Assembly: GCF_032854445.1 (NCBI RefSeq)
Contig: NC_088297.1
Location: 27,273,915-27,337,914 of the forward strand
Direction: 5' to 3'
Length of the DNA: 64,000 nt
DNA from: Liolophura sinensis
Lineage: Eukaryota > Mollusca > Polyplacophora > Chitonida > Chitonidae
Below are positions 12,301-23,250 of this stretch, piece by piece. Under the pieces are notes generated by a model. That model worked only from the letters and a program-made list of their open reading frames with translations, was not told the origin of the DNA and ran no database searches. The first letter of the stretch is position 1. Each line of letters begins with the position of its first letter. Position numbers and translations under genes: made by a program.

Positions 12301-15300
12301 GGTCCCCAGTCCCTGTGAACAGAGATTGGCCTTGTGCAATCGGTCCCCAGTCCCTGTGAACAGAGATTGGCTTTGTGCAATTGGTCCCCAGTCCCAGTAA
12401 ACAGAGATTGGCCTTGTGCAATCGGTCCCCAGTCTCAGTGAACAGAGATTGGCCTTTTTGCATTCCGTCCCCAGTCCCTGTGAACAGAGATTGCAGAACT
12501 GTGCATTTATGTACATGTACATGTCTATCTCATAAACCCCTTGACTCTTAACTGATACAGGCTTTTGTAAGGCATCTCCCACAGGGTCAGCTGTGACCCT
12601 ACCCCAGGAGATTTGTCAGGTACATGTATACAAGGTGGCCCTTATGGACGAGATTGGAGTAATCACATTACGGCATGTGTCACATGAAACCCTTGACCAA
12701 CTTAGGCAGGGTTTTTACAGGCATCTCCCACAGGGTCGGCTGTGACCCTACACCAGAAGGTTTCTCAGTGTCAGGATACAAAAGTACATGATTACTCATT
12801 GGCAGGATACAGAAATACATGGGTAGTCAGTGGCTGGATACAGAAATACATGGTTACACAGTGGCAGGATACAGAAATACATGGTTACTCAGTGTCAGGA
12901 TACAAAAGTACATGATTACTCAGTGGCAGGATACAGAAATACATGGTTAGTCAGTAGCTGGATACAGAAATACATGGTAACACAGTGACAGGATACAGAA
13001 ATACATGGTTAGTCAGTGGCTGGATACAGAAATACATGGTTACACAGTGGCAAGATACAGAAATACATGGTTAGTCAGTGGCTGGATACAGAAATACATG
13101 GTTACACAGTGGCAGAATACCTTAAATACATGGTTACTTTGTGGCAGGATACAAAAGCACATGATTACTCAGTGTCAGGATACAAAAGTACGTGATTACT
13201 CAGTGGCAGGATACAGAAATACATGGTTAGTCAGTGGCTGGATACAGAAATACATGGTTACTCAGTGTCAGGATACAGAAATACATGGTTACACAGTGGC
13301 AGGATACAGAAATACATGGTTACTTTGTGGCAGGATTCAGAAATACATGGTTACTTTGTGGCAGGATATGGAAATACATGGTTACTCAGTGGCAGGATTC
13401 AGAAATACATGGTTACTCAGTTGCAGGATACAGAAGCACATGATTACTCAGTTGTAGGATACAGAAATACACGTATCCTATCACTCTGTAACCATGGAAC
13501 AAATTTATCCTGTAAAAATCGATTTAGCATAGAAGATCAGTATACAAGTGACTTACTTCAAAGATGTGACAGTTTCTGGCACAAGCAAACAAAGGGAGAT
13601 AACCTAGTTAGCAAACACATACATGTATGACATCGGCTGCACTATACTGGAATGTACACATCCCTCAGGACCATTGCTGTCCAGTGAAAAGCGGAGTACT
13701 TCGTCTGATGCAGGATAAAAACTGCATACATGCATCTTACACCAAATCTTAACAAATGCATCTTGACAAATTAGTAGGTTGTGTTCAGTCTGGCTCCGAA
13801 AGAGATTAACCTGTACACAAACAGAAGACAAAGATCGCACTGACTGGACACCACTTCTAAGACAGGGGTTGTTGTGCAGAGTAATTTTTTTGACTAGGAA
13901 GGAGTGAATTGTCTTCATGTTCATGGAGATGTTAAGTACTTGAGCACTGTCCTCTTATGGAGGGAAAATTGCCACGGCATAAATTCATTGGTGACAGCAG
14001 TGGGCAATGACAACAGTTTTACATGTAATAAACTACAAATTGTGATGGAAGTTTATTAAATTGTTGCCTCATAAAGTTTACACATGTGTGTTTCTTATGA
14101 CTTATGGGTTTGTTATTTTCCATATCCTTTAGCATTCCAGCTGTATTCAATGTCAACAAAACAGCACACTAGGGTTTCATTCATTTGGCGACGGCAAAAA
14201 AAAATGCTGACCTAGAAACATTGCATCACAATTTTAGACAAGTTTTACATTATGTCATCGCTAATTACTAGTGCTGGACCATAGCTCTAAATTTTCTTTG
14301 TTTTCTGACCTACAGTTGTGATACTAACTTATGAGAGGGAAGCTGTGCTCATCAATGCCCTTCAAAGGTTCAAAGGTCTACCTCATCTTAACAAGGTCAT
14401 TGTGGTCTGGAACAACCCTACACTCCCTCCAGTTGAAATGAGATGGCCTGAAATTGGAGTCAAAGTCCATGTAAGTGAAACATATTCTGAGGGCATTCTC
14501 TTTTGAATAAAATGAAAATACACCACAAAAGTGGAGTCTGCATTATAAGTACATATTACACAATGCCTTGATAAGAATTTTTTTTTTCAATATCCAAACA
14601 ATTTATTCGCAAAGAGAAAAGTCTTTGTGATTTCACCAACACCCAAGAAAACAAATGTGGTCAAATAATCTAAGAAATCAAGCAATTATTATAGGTACAT
14701 GTAAATGGTTGTTGTATAGATACAGCTTCCAGTTGTGCCTTAAGGCAGCTTTTTTTGTTTGTCTTGCTCAGATACAGTTCATGCTTGGCAGGCCTTGTCA
14801 GAACCATGGACACTCTCAGACACCTGGGATTTGTCCCACAAGTCCAGGCTCTACAACTCTATTAAACTATTCTTCCGAGTTCTCCCATGGCTCTGACAGG
14901 GGCAGCATTCTGTATGTTACACACCTGTGCTGGTTGTATCTGGCAAATGACAGTGATTTTCTCCAGGCCCATCTTGGATTTCTCAACTCATGAACTTTAC
15001 TTTTATGCATGTAAAATATTCTTGAAAGTCGCCGCTTAACACCGATCAAAGTGAAATTTAAAAAATACCTGAGGTACAATGTGATTAATATGTTGTTAGA
15101 AGAGATTACTGTCTAACAATCTACTGTGTGTGTCTATCAAAATAACCTTTGATCTGCAATATCTGCCAGCAACCTGCGGATGCTTGTGGGTTTCTCCCGC
15201 GCTATGCCTGGTTTCCTCCCCACCTTAATGCCGGCCACCATCATATAGGTGAAATATTCTTGAGTACGGCATAAAACACCAATCAAATAAATAAATCTGC

Positions 15301-18300
15301 CACACCCATGAACCTCATGCCTCCTAAACCTTGAACTAATGCCCTTCAACATTCTTTTAGATATTCTGAGGTGACACAGTGACACTGTGTAAAAAAATCA
15401 CAAATTGTCAGTGTTTAAAAAAAAAAAAATGGAAATGTTTATTATGTGAAAATATGCCTCTGTTGATTAAATGTAGAATTGTCTATGATACATTACGTTG
15501 TATATAGTCATTGATCATCGTCTGTCCTGTACATTTATATCTTATATACACTGTATACACCTGTAAATGACTTCATGTGTGATGGTGTGTTCCCAAGGGA
15601 CTTGATTGTGAAACTAATTGATCTCCCTCAGAAAATAAATTATTATTATTTGTCTGCAGATTGTGAAAGCAGCCAAGAACAGTCTGAATAACCGCTTCTT
15701 GCCATACGATGCCATAGAAACAGAGGCCGTGTTAAGTATAGACGATGACGCCCATCTACGCCATGATGAGATTATTTTTGGTTTCAGGTAAATTTTTTTT
15801 TGCCAGATTTACCTGATGTAATGGATGATTCATGGAAAATTTTCTAACGTGTATCTTGCTTTCAACACCATTAATATCTGTCCCAAATTTTAGAAGAACT
15901 GGGTAATCAGGTCAGGACCTTTGGAAACCACTTATGAACTGAAAGAATTATGCAAATATATGTAAATATAATTATTGTGTTCGCTCTAAAAATTCACCAA
16001 AAGAAAGAACCTCAAAGCATGTTTTTAAGATCAATAGAATTGGGCAAACATGGGTAAGTTAGTCACGTATGAAATTTTAGATGAAATGTAGTATTTTGCA
16101 GGTTTTGACACAAACAGGTGTGATTTGTGAAATGTGTTTGTGTTATATAGGGTGTGGCGAGAGGAAAGGGACAGGATTGTAGGGTTCCCGGGACGTTTCC
16201 ATGCCTGGGATTTGTCCCACAAGTCCTGGCTGTACAATTCTAACTATTCCTGTGAGCTCTCCATGGTTCTCACAGGGGCAGCTTTCTTCCATAAGGTATG
16301 TCACATCAGTGCTAAATGTACGTGTCACATGATGACGCTCTTAATGACAACTGAGATTTGTCTCACAAGTCCTTGCTCTACAACTCTAACTATTGCTGTG
16401 AGCTCTCCATGGTTCTGACAGAGGCAGCATTCTTCCATAAGGTATGTCACACACCTGTGCTATCTGTCTCACATTATTACTACTCGTCGGTCAGAAGATG
16501 TCATCTTAATCCTTTGTCCTACTATTCCATTTAAGTAGAATAGGAAGAACAGTGCCTGGCTGTCACAAAATCAAATTATATGTCAGCATTTTAATTTGTC
16601 CATCTTTTCAAAAGTTTAAAAATTACAATGTAATATATAAAGTGACTACAAAACGCATTGCTTAGGTATAAATTGCTAAGCCACAAAATGATGATATTGG
16701 ATCTTGTGTTTGCTGTGACAGAATGTGACAAATTCAGCAAAGGATTGGCATGTAACAGCCTAGTGTAAGTGTGGATCATGGTGACTTTGTAGAGAATGAC
16801 GTACCTGTGTCATGTGTGAGGAACAATGTGGCATGTAACAGCCTAGTGTAGGTGTGAATCATGGTGACTTTGTAGAGAATGACGTACCTGTGTCATGTGT
16901 GAGGAACAATGTGGCATGTAACAGCCTAGTGTAAGTGTGGATCGTGGAGGCTTTGTAGAGAATGATGTACCTGTGTCATGTGTGAGGAACAATGTGGCAT
17001 GTAACAGCCTAGTGTAGCTGTGGATCATGGTGACTTTGTAGAGAATGACGTACCTGTGTCATGTGTGAGGAACAATGTAGCACGTAACAGCCTAGTGTAA
17101 GTGTGGATCATGGTGACTTTGTAGAGAATGACGTACGTGTGTCATGTGTGAGGAACAATGTGGCATGTAACAGCCTAGTTTAAATGTAGATCATAGTGAC
17201 TTTGTAGAGAATGACGTACCTGTGTCATGTGTGGGGAACAATGTGACATGTACCAGCCTAGTGTAAGTGTGGATCATGGTGACTTTGTAGAGAATGACGT
17301 ACCTGTGTCATGTATGAGGAACAATGTGGCATGTAACAGCCTGGAGTAAGTGTGGGTCATGGTGACTTTGTAGAGAATGACGTACCTGTGTCATGTGTGA
17401 GGAACAATGTGGCATATAACAGCCTAATTTAAGTGTGGATCTTTGTGACTTTGTAGAGAATGACGTACCTGTGTCATGTGTGAGGAACAATGTGGCATGT
17501 AACAGCCTAGTGTAAGTGTGGATCATGGTGACTTTGTAGAGAATGACGTACCTGTGTCATGTGTGAGGAACAATGTGGCATGTAACAGCCTGGTGTAGGT
17601 GTGGATCATGGTGACTTTGTAGATAATGACGTACCTGTGTCATGTGTGAGGAACAATGTGGCATATAACAGCCTAATTTAAGTGTGGAACTTTGTGACTT
17701 TGTAGAGAATGACGTACTTGTGTCATGTGTGAGGAACAATGTGGCATGTAACAGCCTGGTGTAAGTGTGGATAATGGTGACTTTGTAGAGAATGACGTAC
17801 CTGTGTCATGTGTGAGGAACAATGTGGCATATAACAGCCTAATTTAAGTGTGGATCATGGTGACTTTGTAGAGAATGACGTACCTGTGTCATGTGTGAGG
17901 AACAATGTAGCACGTAACAGCCTGGTGTAGGTGTGTATCATGGTGACTTTGTAGAGAATGACGTACGTGTGTCATGTGTGAGGAACAATGTGTGATGTAA
18001 CAGCCTAGTTTAAATGTAGATCATGGTGACTTTGTAGAGAATGACGTACCTGTGTCATGTGTGGGGAACAATGTGACATGTACCAGCCTAGTGTAAGTGT
18101 GGATCATGGTGACTTTGTAGAGAATGACGTACCTGTGTCATGTGTGAGGAACAATGTGGCATGTAACAGCCTGGTGTAAGTGTGGATCATGGTGACTTTG
18201 TAGAGAATGACGTACCTGTGTCATGTGTGAGGAACAATGTGGCATATAACAGCCTAATTTAAGTGTGGATCATGGTGACTTTGTAGAGAATGACGTACCT

Positions 18301-19476
18301 GTGTCATGTGTGAGGAACAATGTAGCACGTAACAGCCTGGTGTAGGTGTGTATCATGGTGACTTTGTAGAGAATGACGTACGTGTGTCATGTGTGAGGAA
18401 CAATGTGTGATGTAACAGCCTAGTTTAAATGTAGATCATGGTGACTTTGTAGAGAATGACGTACCTGTGTCATGTGTGGGGAACAATGTGACATGTACCA
18501 GCCTAGTGTAAATGTGGATCATGGTGACTTTGTAGAGAATGACGTACCTGTGTCATGTGTGAGGAACAATGTGGCATGTAACAGCCTGGTGTAAGTGTGG
18601 ATCATGGTGACTTTGTAGAGAATGACGTACCTGTGTCATGTGTGAGGAACAATGTGGCATATAACAGCCTAATTTAAGTGTGGATCTTTGTGACTTTGTA
18701 GAGAATGACGTACCTGTGTCATTTGTGTCTATAAACCACGCCTTCGTGTAAATGGCTCACTAATGTGTGTTTTGTTTCTCTGACAGTATTACGCTTACAT
18801 GTACAGTCACATCATGCCTCAGGCCATCCGAGACAAAGTGGATGAGTACATGAACTGTGAAGACATTGCCATGAACTTCCTAGTCTCCCATCTCACGAGG
18901 AAGCCACCTGTCAAGGTAAGGTTTTACACTTGCTGAATGGGTTCCTACCTAAACGATAAACCACCCATCGAGTTCAGGTTATGTATATGCTGAATGGTTT
19001 CCTCCCTAAACATGTACAAATTATATACATATATAAACAATACAAGACACATGGAGACCAGACTATTGATGAAAATAACAGTAATTTCAAGACGTAATTA
19101 ACCCTTATGCTGGCATCCTCTCCGGTCTGTAGGCAACCTGCGAATGATTTGCCCTGGGCTCTGCCCGGTATCCTCCCTCCTTAATGCTGGCTGCTGTAAT
19201 AGAAGTGAAACAGTCTTGAGCAAGATGTGAAACAGACAAAATTTGTATGTGTTGTTGTTGTTGTAGGTGACGTCACGCTGGACGTTTCGCTGCCCTGGCT
19301 GTCCACAGGCACTGTCAGGTGACGAGTCCCACTTTGAGGAGAGACACAAGTGTATTAACTTTTTTGTGGAAGTGTACGGCTACATGCCGCTGTTATACAC
19401 ACAATATCGTGTTGACTCGGTCCTGTTTAAAACTCGACTGCCTCACGACAAACAAAAGTGTTTCAGATACATTTGA
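6172..19476 (+). CDS. EXTL3: Exostosin-like 3 (EXTL3) gene, 8 coding exons
   Basis: EXTL3 is a type II membrane glycosyltransferase of the ER/Golgi that adds N-acetylglucosamine in heparan-sulfate chain initiation and control. Coding exons: 6172-6391, 7722-9426, 10738-10839, 14316-14470, 15660-15787, 16151-16295, 18787-18915, 19267-19476. All junctions are GT-AG and phases agree throughout. Discounting one surplus base near 8801, the sum is 2793 nt, or 930 aa, against 919 aa in human. Order: short cytosolic tail; membrane anchor at about residues 22-41; coiled coil at about 80-150; exostosin (GT47-like) domain; then the GT64 domain with the DxD motif SIDDDAH near residues 753-759. The last exon ends at KCFRYI, as in vertebrates. 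ATG 6172 was chosen because the anchor follows directly. Introns are unusually rich in minisatellites. Identity is very secure; the intactness of this copy is not, because of the frameshift. Confidence 0.95.
6392..7448 (+). other. EXTL3 intron 1, unique part
   Basis: Non-coding intron sequence with no repeat array and no recognisable exon. A G-rich tract at 6650-6680 is the only compositional oddity. Confidence 0.7.
7449..7656 (+). mobile_element. SINE family 1 copy
   Basis: A tRNA-like head (tggctgag...; B-box-like gagttcaagtccagc) is followed by the body 'catgctggcttcctctctgg' and 'ccaggctctgcccggtttcc', ending in 'atcaaataaat'. It lacks the 'gaaatattcttgagta' block found in other copies. 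It lies in EXTL3 intron 1, directly upstream of the exon 2 branch region. Confidence 0.8.
7722..9426 (+). CDS. EXTL3: EXTL3 coding exon 2: coiled coil and exostosin domain, frameshifted
   Basis: A large 1705-bp exon typical of EXTL3, with acceptor 'tttccag' and donor 'tttttgg|gtaagt'. It covers the coiled coil, the [12 protein letters not shown] segment and the exostosin domain ([10 protein letters not shown]). Translation runs in one frame to EWSLCGD, meets TGA at 8801-8803, and homologous sequence ([10 protein letters not shown]) resumes in the next frame. One surplus base near 8797-8804 explains this exactly. Confidence 0.93.
9427..10737 (+). other. EXTL3 intron 2
   Basis: Intron sequence. 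A 166-codon open frame at 9986-10486 has no recognisable domain and was not accepted. A molluscan-type 'aagggagataactc' word occurs near 9829. Confidence 0.6.
10738..10839 (+). CDS. EXTL3: EXTL3 coding exon 3
   Basis: A 102-bp exon, phase 1 to phase 1, acceptor 'cttttcag', donor 'acag|gtgagt'. It encodes the Gly-rich linker segment ([13 protein letters not shown]) ending at REQFT, conserved in EXTL3 just before the GT64 domain. Confidence 0.93.
11176..12494. repeat. 41-bp minisatellite, about 32 copies
   Basis: Tandem 41-bp units containing 'ggctttgtgcaatcggtccc' and 'agtccctgtgaacagagatt' in EXTL3 intron 3. Because 41 is not a multiple of 3 and the unit lacks stops on the minus strand, three overlapping open frames of 400-470 codons result; they are artefacts of the repeat. 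Confidence 0.97.
12577..12765 (+). repeat. Spaced direct repeat between two arrays
   Basis: 'ggcatctcccacagggtc' followed by a 'gctgtgaccctac' segment occurs near 12570 and again near 12720. The spacer links the 41-bp and 31-bp arrays and is otherwise unremarkable. Confidence 0.5.
12770..13480. repeat. 31-bp minisatellite, about 23 copies
   Basis: Units of about 31 bp (ggcaggatacagaaatacat plus ggttactcagt variants) in EXTL3 intron 3. Variants ending in 'ttactcag', 'ttacacag' and 'ttactttg' are interspersed. Open frames across it are repeat artefacts. Confidence 0.95.
13481..14315 (+). other. Unique end of EXTL3 intron 3
   Basis: No gene or repeat family recognised apart from the ordinary acceptor tract before exon 4. 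Confidence 0.6.
14316..14470 (+). CDS. EXTL3: EXTL3 coding exon 4: start of GT64 domain
   Basis: A 155-bp exon, acceptor 'gacctacag', donor 'ccat|gtaagt'. It encodes [12 protein letters not shown] and [12 protein letters not shown], the first strands of the GT64 nucleotide-sugar binding fold. Confidence 0.94.
14815..14940 (+). pseudogene. EXTL3: Degenerate partial copy of EXTL3 exon 6
   Basis: 'tgggatttgtcccacaagtc' and 'ctctgacaggggcagcattc' match the second half of exon 6 (16206-16295), but base changes and indels break the frame and the splice donor. It continues into 'tgttacacacctgtgct', which also follows the other extra copy at 16441-16460. It lies in intron 4, upstream of exons 5 and 6. 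Confidence 0.8.
15155..15297 (+). mobile_element. SINE family 1 copy, 5' truncated
   Basis: Contains 'gccagcaacctgcggatgct', the 'ccggccaccatcatataggt' block, 'gaaatattcttgagtacggc' and the A/T-rich tail 'caccaatcaaataaataaa'. It lies in EXTL3 intron 4. Confidence 0.88.
15660..15787 (+). CDS. EXTL3: EXTL3 coding exon 5: DxD catalytic motif
   Basis: A 128-bp exon, acceptor 'gtctgcag', donor 'ttcag|gtaaat', phase 2 at its end. It contains [20 protein letters not shown] followed by the metal-binding IDDDAH motif. Confidence 0.95.
16151..16295 (+). CDS. EXTL3: EXTL3 coding exon 6
   Basis: A 145-bp exon, acceptor 'gttatatag', donor 'cataag|gtatgt'. It encodes [16 protein letters not shown] and [20 protein letters not shown], nearly identical to vertebrate EXTL3. 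Two partial copies lie in the neighbouring introns. Confidence 0.95.
16346..16470 (+). pseudogene. EXTL3: Partial copy of EXTL3 exon 6 with intact frame and donor
   Basis: Lies 50 bp downstream of exon 6, in intron 6. It reproduces the last 29 codons of the exon in frame with three changes ([22 protein letters not shown]) and keeps the donor 'cataag|gtatgt'. The first 20 or so codons and a credible acceptor are missing. It is probably a truncated tandem duplicate; use as an alternative exon is unproven. Confidence 0.8.
16745..18718. repeat. 83-bp minisatellite with higher-order structure, about 24 copies
   Basis: Units of 83 bp built around 'gactttgtagagaatgacgt' and 'catgtgtgaggaacaatgtg'. 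Variant units recur in the same order: the 'tagcacgtaacagcctggtg' variant is at 17908 and again at 18323, exactly 415 bp (five units) later. The array ends 68 bp before EXTL3 exon 7. Confidence 0.97.
18787..18915 (+). CDS. EXTL3: EXTL3 coding exon 7
   Basis: A 129-bp exon, phase 0 to 0, acceptor 'ctctgacag', donor 'tcaag|gtaagg'. It contains [20 protein letters not shown], a signature of the EXT/EXTL GT64 domain. Confidence 0.95.
19105..19235 (+). mobile_element. SINE family 1 fragment
   Basis: 'atgctggcatcctctccggt', 'tgggctctgcccggtatcct' and 'gaagtgaaacagtcttgagc' are diverged blocks of the same SINE. It lies in EXTL3 intron 7 just before the last exon. Confidence 0.75.
19267..19476 (+). 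CDS. EXTL3: EXTL3 coding exon 8 and stop codon
   Basis: A 210-bp final coding exon, acceptor 'gttgttgtag'. It contains the Cys-bearing [20 protein letters not shown] and the terminal KCFRYI followed by TGA. The end coincides with the vertebrate C-terminus, so the TGA is taken as authentic. Confidence 0.95.
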   Translation: MTSRWTFRCPGCPQALSGDESHFEERHKCINFFVEVYGYMPLLYTQYRVDSVLFKTRLPHDKQKCFRYI

Positions 19477-19489
19477 GGCTGTAGTGTCA

Positions 19490-19715
19490 CCAATCAGCTG
19501 GAAAGTGCCAGACTTGGTGTCACCAATAAGCTGGATAGTGCCAGGCTTGGTGTCACCAATAAGGTGGAAAGTGCCAGGCTTGGTGTCACCAAAAAGCTGG
19601 ATAGTGCCAGGCTTGGTGTCACTAATAAGCTGGATAGTGCCAGGCTTGGTGTCAACAGTAAGCTAAGTGCCAGGCTTGGTATCACCAGTAAGCTAAGTTC
19701 CACACTTGGTGTCCC
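19490..19715 (+). repeat. 33-bp array directly after the EXTL3 stop codon
   Basis: About seven units of 33 bp containing 'agtgccaggcttggtgtcac' and 'caataagctggat' start 14 bp after the stop. As 33 is a multiple of three, the EXTL3 frame stays open past the TGA to 19785. Most likely it is 3' UTR minisatellite. Confidence 0.93.
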
Positions 19716-19716
19716 C

Positions 19717-19722
19717 AATAAA
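19717..19722 (+). promoter_or_regulatory. Possible EXTL3 polyadenylation signal
   Basis: AATAAA lies 240 bp after the EXTL3 stop. It sits in the edge of the 33-bp array, so it could be chance. Confidence 0.3.
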
Positions 19723-20429
19723 CTGGATTCAGGAAGCATGGAGTTTGGGAACATTGGACTACTGATTTCAACAAGACTGAGGTGAGGGAAAACATGAGGG
19801 TGTGCCTGCTGAACCAGACATGAGTTATGAACTAGGAACTACTTGTGGCTTTTGTATGGAAAACTATAACTACAGAGAAGAGAAACTTCAAGAGAAAGTG
19901 ACCAGGGCTGAGATGGAAGGGACCAAGATACAGCAGAACAGAGACAAGGCTAACCAAAATGGACAAGATGTTGACAGTTCAGTGGTATGACACTGGTATA
20001 AAAGTTGCATCTTTCCGTTGTTTTTTAAATTACAAGCTTGAGTTCAGCAATAGGCACCAAAAATGGTCAAGTATTTGTTTTAAGATGTTTTAGCTCATAC
20101 CTTCACACACGTGTAACTGTTTCATCAGCCAAGAGCTTTCAGGTCATCAGCGAAGTTGAATTGGAATACATGTGTGTTATAGTTTGAAAAGCACACAAGG
20201 ATTTTGAGAGAAGGATTCATCCCAACCTACATTACATGTGGTGTTGTTACAGTTGATAAATATATGATCACGGATATATTGTGAGAGTTTCAGGACTTTC
20301 ACTTATGTTCAGAGTAAACTTTCATCATCCATCGTTGTATTTACTCTCTTAAGTTATCTCCCCTATGTGCTTGTCTCCCCTACCTGTCAATCTGTACATG
20401 AACACAACTGTCTCACATCTGTCAGAGGT
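19723..20429 (+). other. EXTL3 3' flank
   Basis: No gene recognised. A 62-codon Glu/Lys-rich open frame at 19802-19990 has no support as a coding exon. Confidence 0.5.
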
Positions 20430-20572
20430 TGGCTTCTTCTCCACCCATGCATTGGAAGATCTGCAGCAATCTGTGCATGGTTTTGGGTTTCCTCAAACCA
20501 TAATGCTGGCCGGCGTCGTATGAGTGAGATATTCTTGAGTACAGCGTAAAACACCAATCAAACAAATTAAAT
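20430..20572 (+). mobile_element. SINE family 1 copy, diverged
   Basis: 'cataatgctggccggcgtcg' leads to 'gagatattcttgagtacagc' and 'gtaaaacaccaatcaaacaa', the diagnostic 3' end of the family. Confidence 0.82.
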
Positions 20573-20971
20573 CTACCAGAGGTAGTGCTGCTTGTCTCTT
20601 GTGCAACAGTGGGTGTCTCATATACAGGTAAGGTAGGCTCTCACACGACCTACGCACATCTAAGTAGGATGAGTGAATAAGTTTGCCATGTTGATATCAC
20701 ATTGGCAATGTACATGCATCAGTCCTGTTGTGTCTGCTGTAGCAGAAGGTTAAATCAGCAGCCATTTTGGAGGAATGTTACCATTACTTGTATAGCAGTT
20801 GTGCACCAATATGACTGACAAAAGTTGATCATGGAATCCATTGCATCGCTCATTAATTCTGTTAATATTAGCCTAGGGTACATTCCATAATTATGGATTG
20901 AATGTCAGCTGGAATATCAGTTGTATTGAACAGACATGTTAATGTTCTCATGTTATGCCTGCAGCGCTGAT

Positions 20972-21412
20972 GAGCATAGGCGAGCTCTGATGAGCATCAG
21001 GACACAAGCAGAGGTACATGGCTGTGGTGATCATAGACTAGGTCTGATAAGCGTCAGGACACAAGCAGAGGTACATGGCTCTGGTGAGCATAGATGAGCT
21101 CTGATAAGCATCAGGACACCAGCAGAGGTACATGGCTCTGGTGAGCATAGACGAGCTCTGATAAGCATCAGGACACCAGCAGAGGTACATGGCTCTGGTG
21201 ATCATAGACTAGGTCTGATAAGCGTCAGGACACAAGCAGAGGTACATTGCTCTGGTGAGCAGAGATGAGCTCTGATAAGCGTCAGGACACAGGCAGAAGT
21301 ACATGGCTCTGGTGAGCATAGACAAGCTCTGATAAGCATCAGGACACAAGCAGAGGTACATGGCTCTGGTGAGCATAGACTAGGTCTGATATGCATCAGG
21401 ACACAGAGGTAT
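20972..21412. repeat. 57-bp minisatellite, about 7.5 copies
   Basis: Units begin at 21001, 21058, 21115, 21172, 21229, 21286 and 21343 and contain 'gcagaggtacatggctctgg' and 'gagctctgataagc'. The minus-strand frame of 57 x n bases is an artefact. Confidence 0.95.
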
Positions 21413-23088
21413 ATGGTTGTTGATTACCTGTATCTTGAAAACTTCTCTTCTCCTACATTAGTTGTGCCAACCATTTGAAGTTCAGCAGAAAGTTCTGAGA
21501 TGTACCTGCACGAAACTTTTATAGTCATTTTTAGTCACATTGTGTTTTTAGAAGCTGTTTGTGTCTGGGGTGCTTTTCAAACTTTTCAACTTTTGCTACA
21601 ACGCCTATCATTCATTCCGTGTGGGAATACTTTTGAGTTAGCATCTTTCCATTTATGTCTTATAAGAGAATCCACTTGTTATGAGGATGTTTTTCAGAGT
21701 GGTATGTAACTTACTGTAATTCTTTAACCTTTTCACATGTTTGCAACTTGCTGTTTATTCAAGCTTATTCCAAGGGCATTATTCTATGTACCCTATTTTT
21801 TTCAACTTTTTCAACCTGCTTAGCAAACAACATTTTGAAACATTCTGAGAGAGCTGTATAGAGAGATAGTTTGCAAAGTTTAGAATTTTTATCAGTCTTG
21901 TATCTTTAATCACACAAACAAATCATTTTTAGTGCCTTTTTCATAATTATTGTATGCATAACTAGTATTGAAAAAAGTGGTTCATTGGTTGAAAACATTG
22001 AAGATTTACTATAGGTTGATAAAACTGGAAATTGACCAACCAAGACAAATGTAGTTTTGTCTGTGAAGTGGAACTGAAAATGTGCATAAATCGTGCTGAA
22101 AGTTGCTCTTTCATATGCGAAAAGGTTGAGGAATTAGAGTAGTGTTGGCAATTTCTCCTCTGACCTAGTTCCGAGAGTACACCATATGATGTCCAGTAGG
22201 TGTTTCACCTCTTGCAACTCTTTTAACCCAAGATCACCTTCATCATAAGGATGCAGGCATCATTGCTATAAAAATATTCCATCCAAAGATCAGAACTACG
22301 TTCTTTATAGCGAAATATTAACTTGACTGCTGCAATCTTCTTGTGTGAGGTCAACTTTACAAGGACGCCATGAGTCACTTGTGTTACAGCTGTCTTAGCA
22401 AAAGATCACCCATTGCTATATCCCCTATAGTCTAATGTTGCGTTTGCTACAACTCGCTTTATAGCCAAAGATCACCTTTGCGACAACACAACTTTTGCTA
22501 CAACGCCTATCGTCCGACAACGTGTTTGCTACAATTGGCTTTTTGATACAACTTAACGTATCTTAGTCGAACTGCTCCTTAGTAAGTTTCTTTTGCTACA
22601 ACCCCAGCACAGGGGTGCTTTTACATGTTTTACATGTCTTGCACGCATGAAGCTCTCAGGAGATCTTTAGCCGGCCACCATATGTATACTGTACTGTATG
22701 TCAGGTCGCTGGATACTTGAACAGATCCAGGATTTTACTGCAGTCGCTGTGTTGTTATGCTTTGAACGGGATATGTGGCAATACAGATAGTATACTACTC
22801 CCTCAAGTCTTGCACCCGACCAATTCGTATTTGCGGAAAACAAATCAGTGCAATGATATTGTGTTTCCTGCATGTTGTAACTGGGCTAAGAAAAAAATAG
22901 ATGATGCCATGGTAGCTAGAATCGACTTGGCCTTTGGTCGCCTTGTGCAGAAAACCCCTGAGTAGAACTCTGTAACAGGCCCTAGAGGAGTTTTGGAGGT
23001 ATATCTTTGGGGGATGGGGGAGATATTTAGTACTACTGGGTACCGGTACTTGACATGCTGTGCTGTTTTCATACCATACATACATCAT
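21413..23088. other. Intergenic, no gene seen
   Basis: AT-rich sequence with recurring 'ttttgctacaacgcctatc' words (21588 and 22488) that hint at an old dispersed repeat. No supported coding region on either strand. Confidence 0.5.
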
Positions 23089-23250
23089 CCTGCATCATGT
23101 AACGTCATCCTGCATCATGTAACATCATCCTGCATCATGTAACATCATCCTGCATCATGTAACGTCATCCTGCATCATGTAACGTCATTCTGCATCATGT
23201 AACATCATCCTGCATCATGTAACATCATCCTGCATCATGTAACGTCATTC
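23089..23250. repeat. 20-bp tandem repeat, 8 copies
   Basis: Near-perfect copies of catcctgcatcatgtaacgt (20 bp), alternating mainly between 'aacgt' and 'aacat' endings. Confidence 0.96.

Noticed and set aside
11093..12582. Three overlapping minus-strand open frames of 401-470 codons
   Set aside because: They are the 41-bp minisatellite read in three frames; the peptides are permutations of the same repeat and no splice or start context exists.
13005..13630. Plus-strand frames of 69-150 codons
   Set aside because: 31-bp array artefacts in EXTL3 intron 3.
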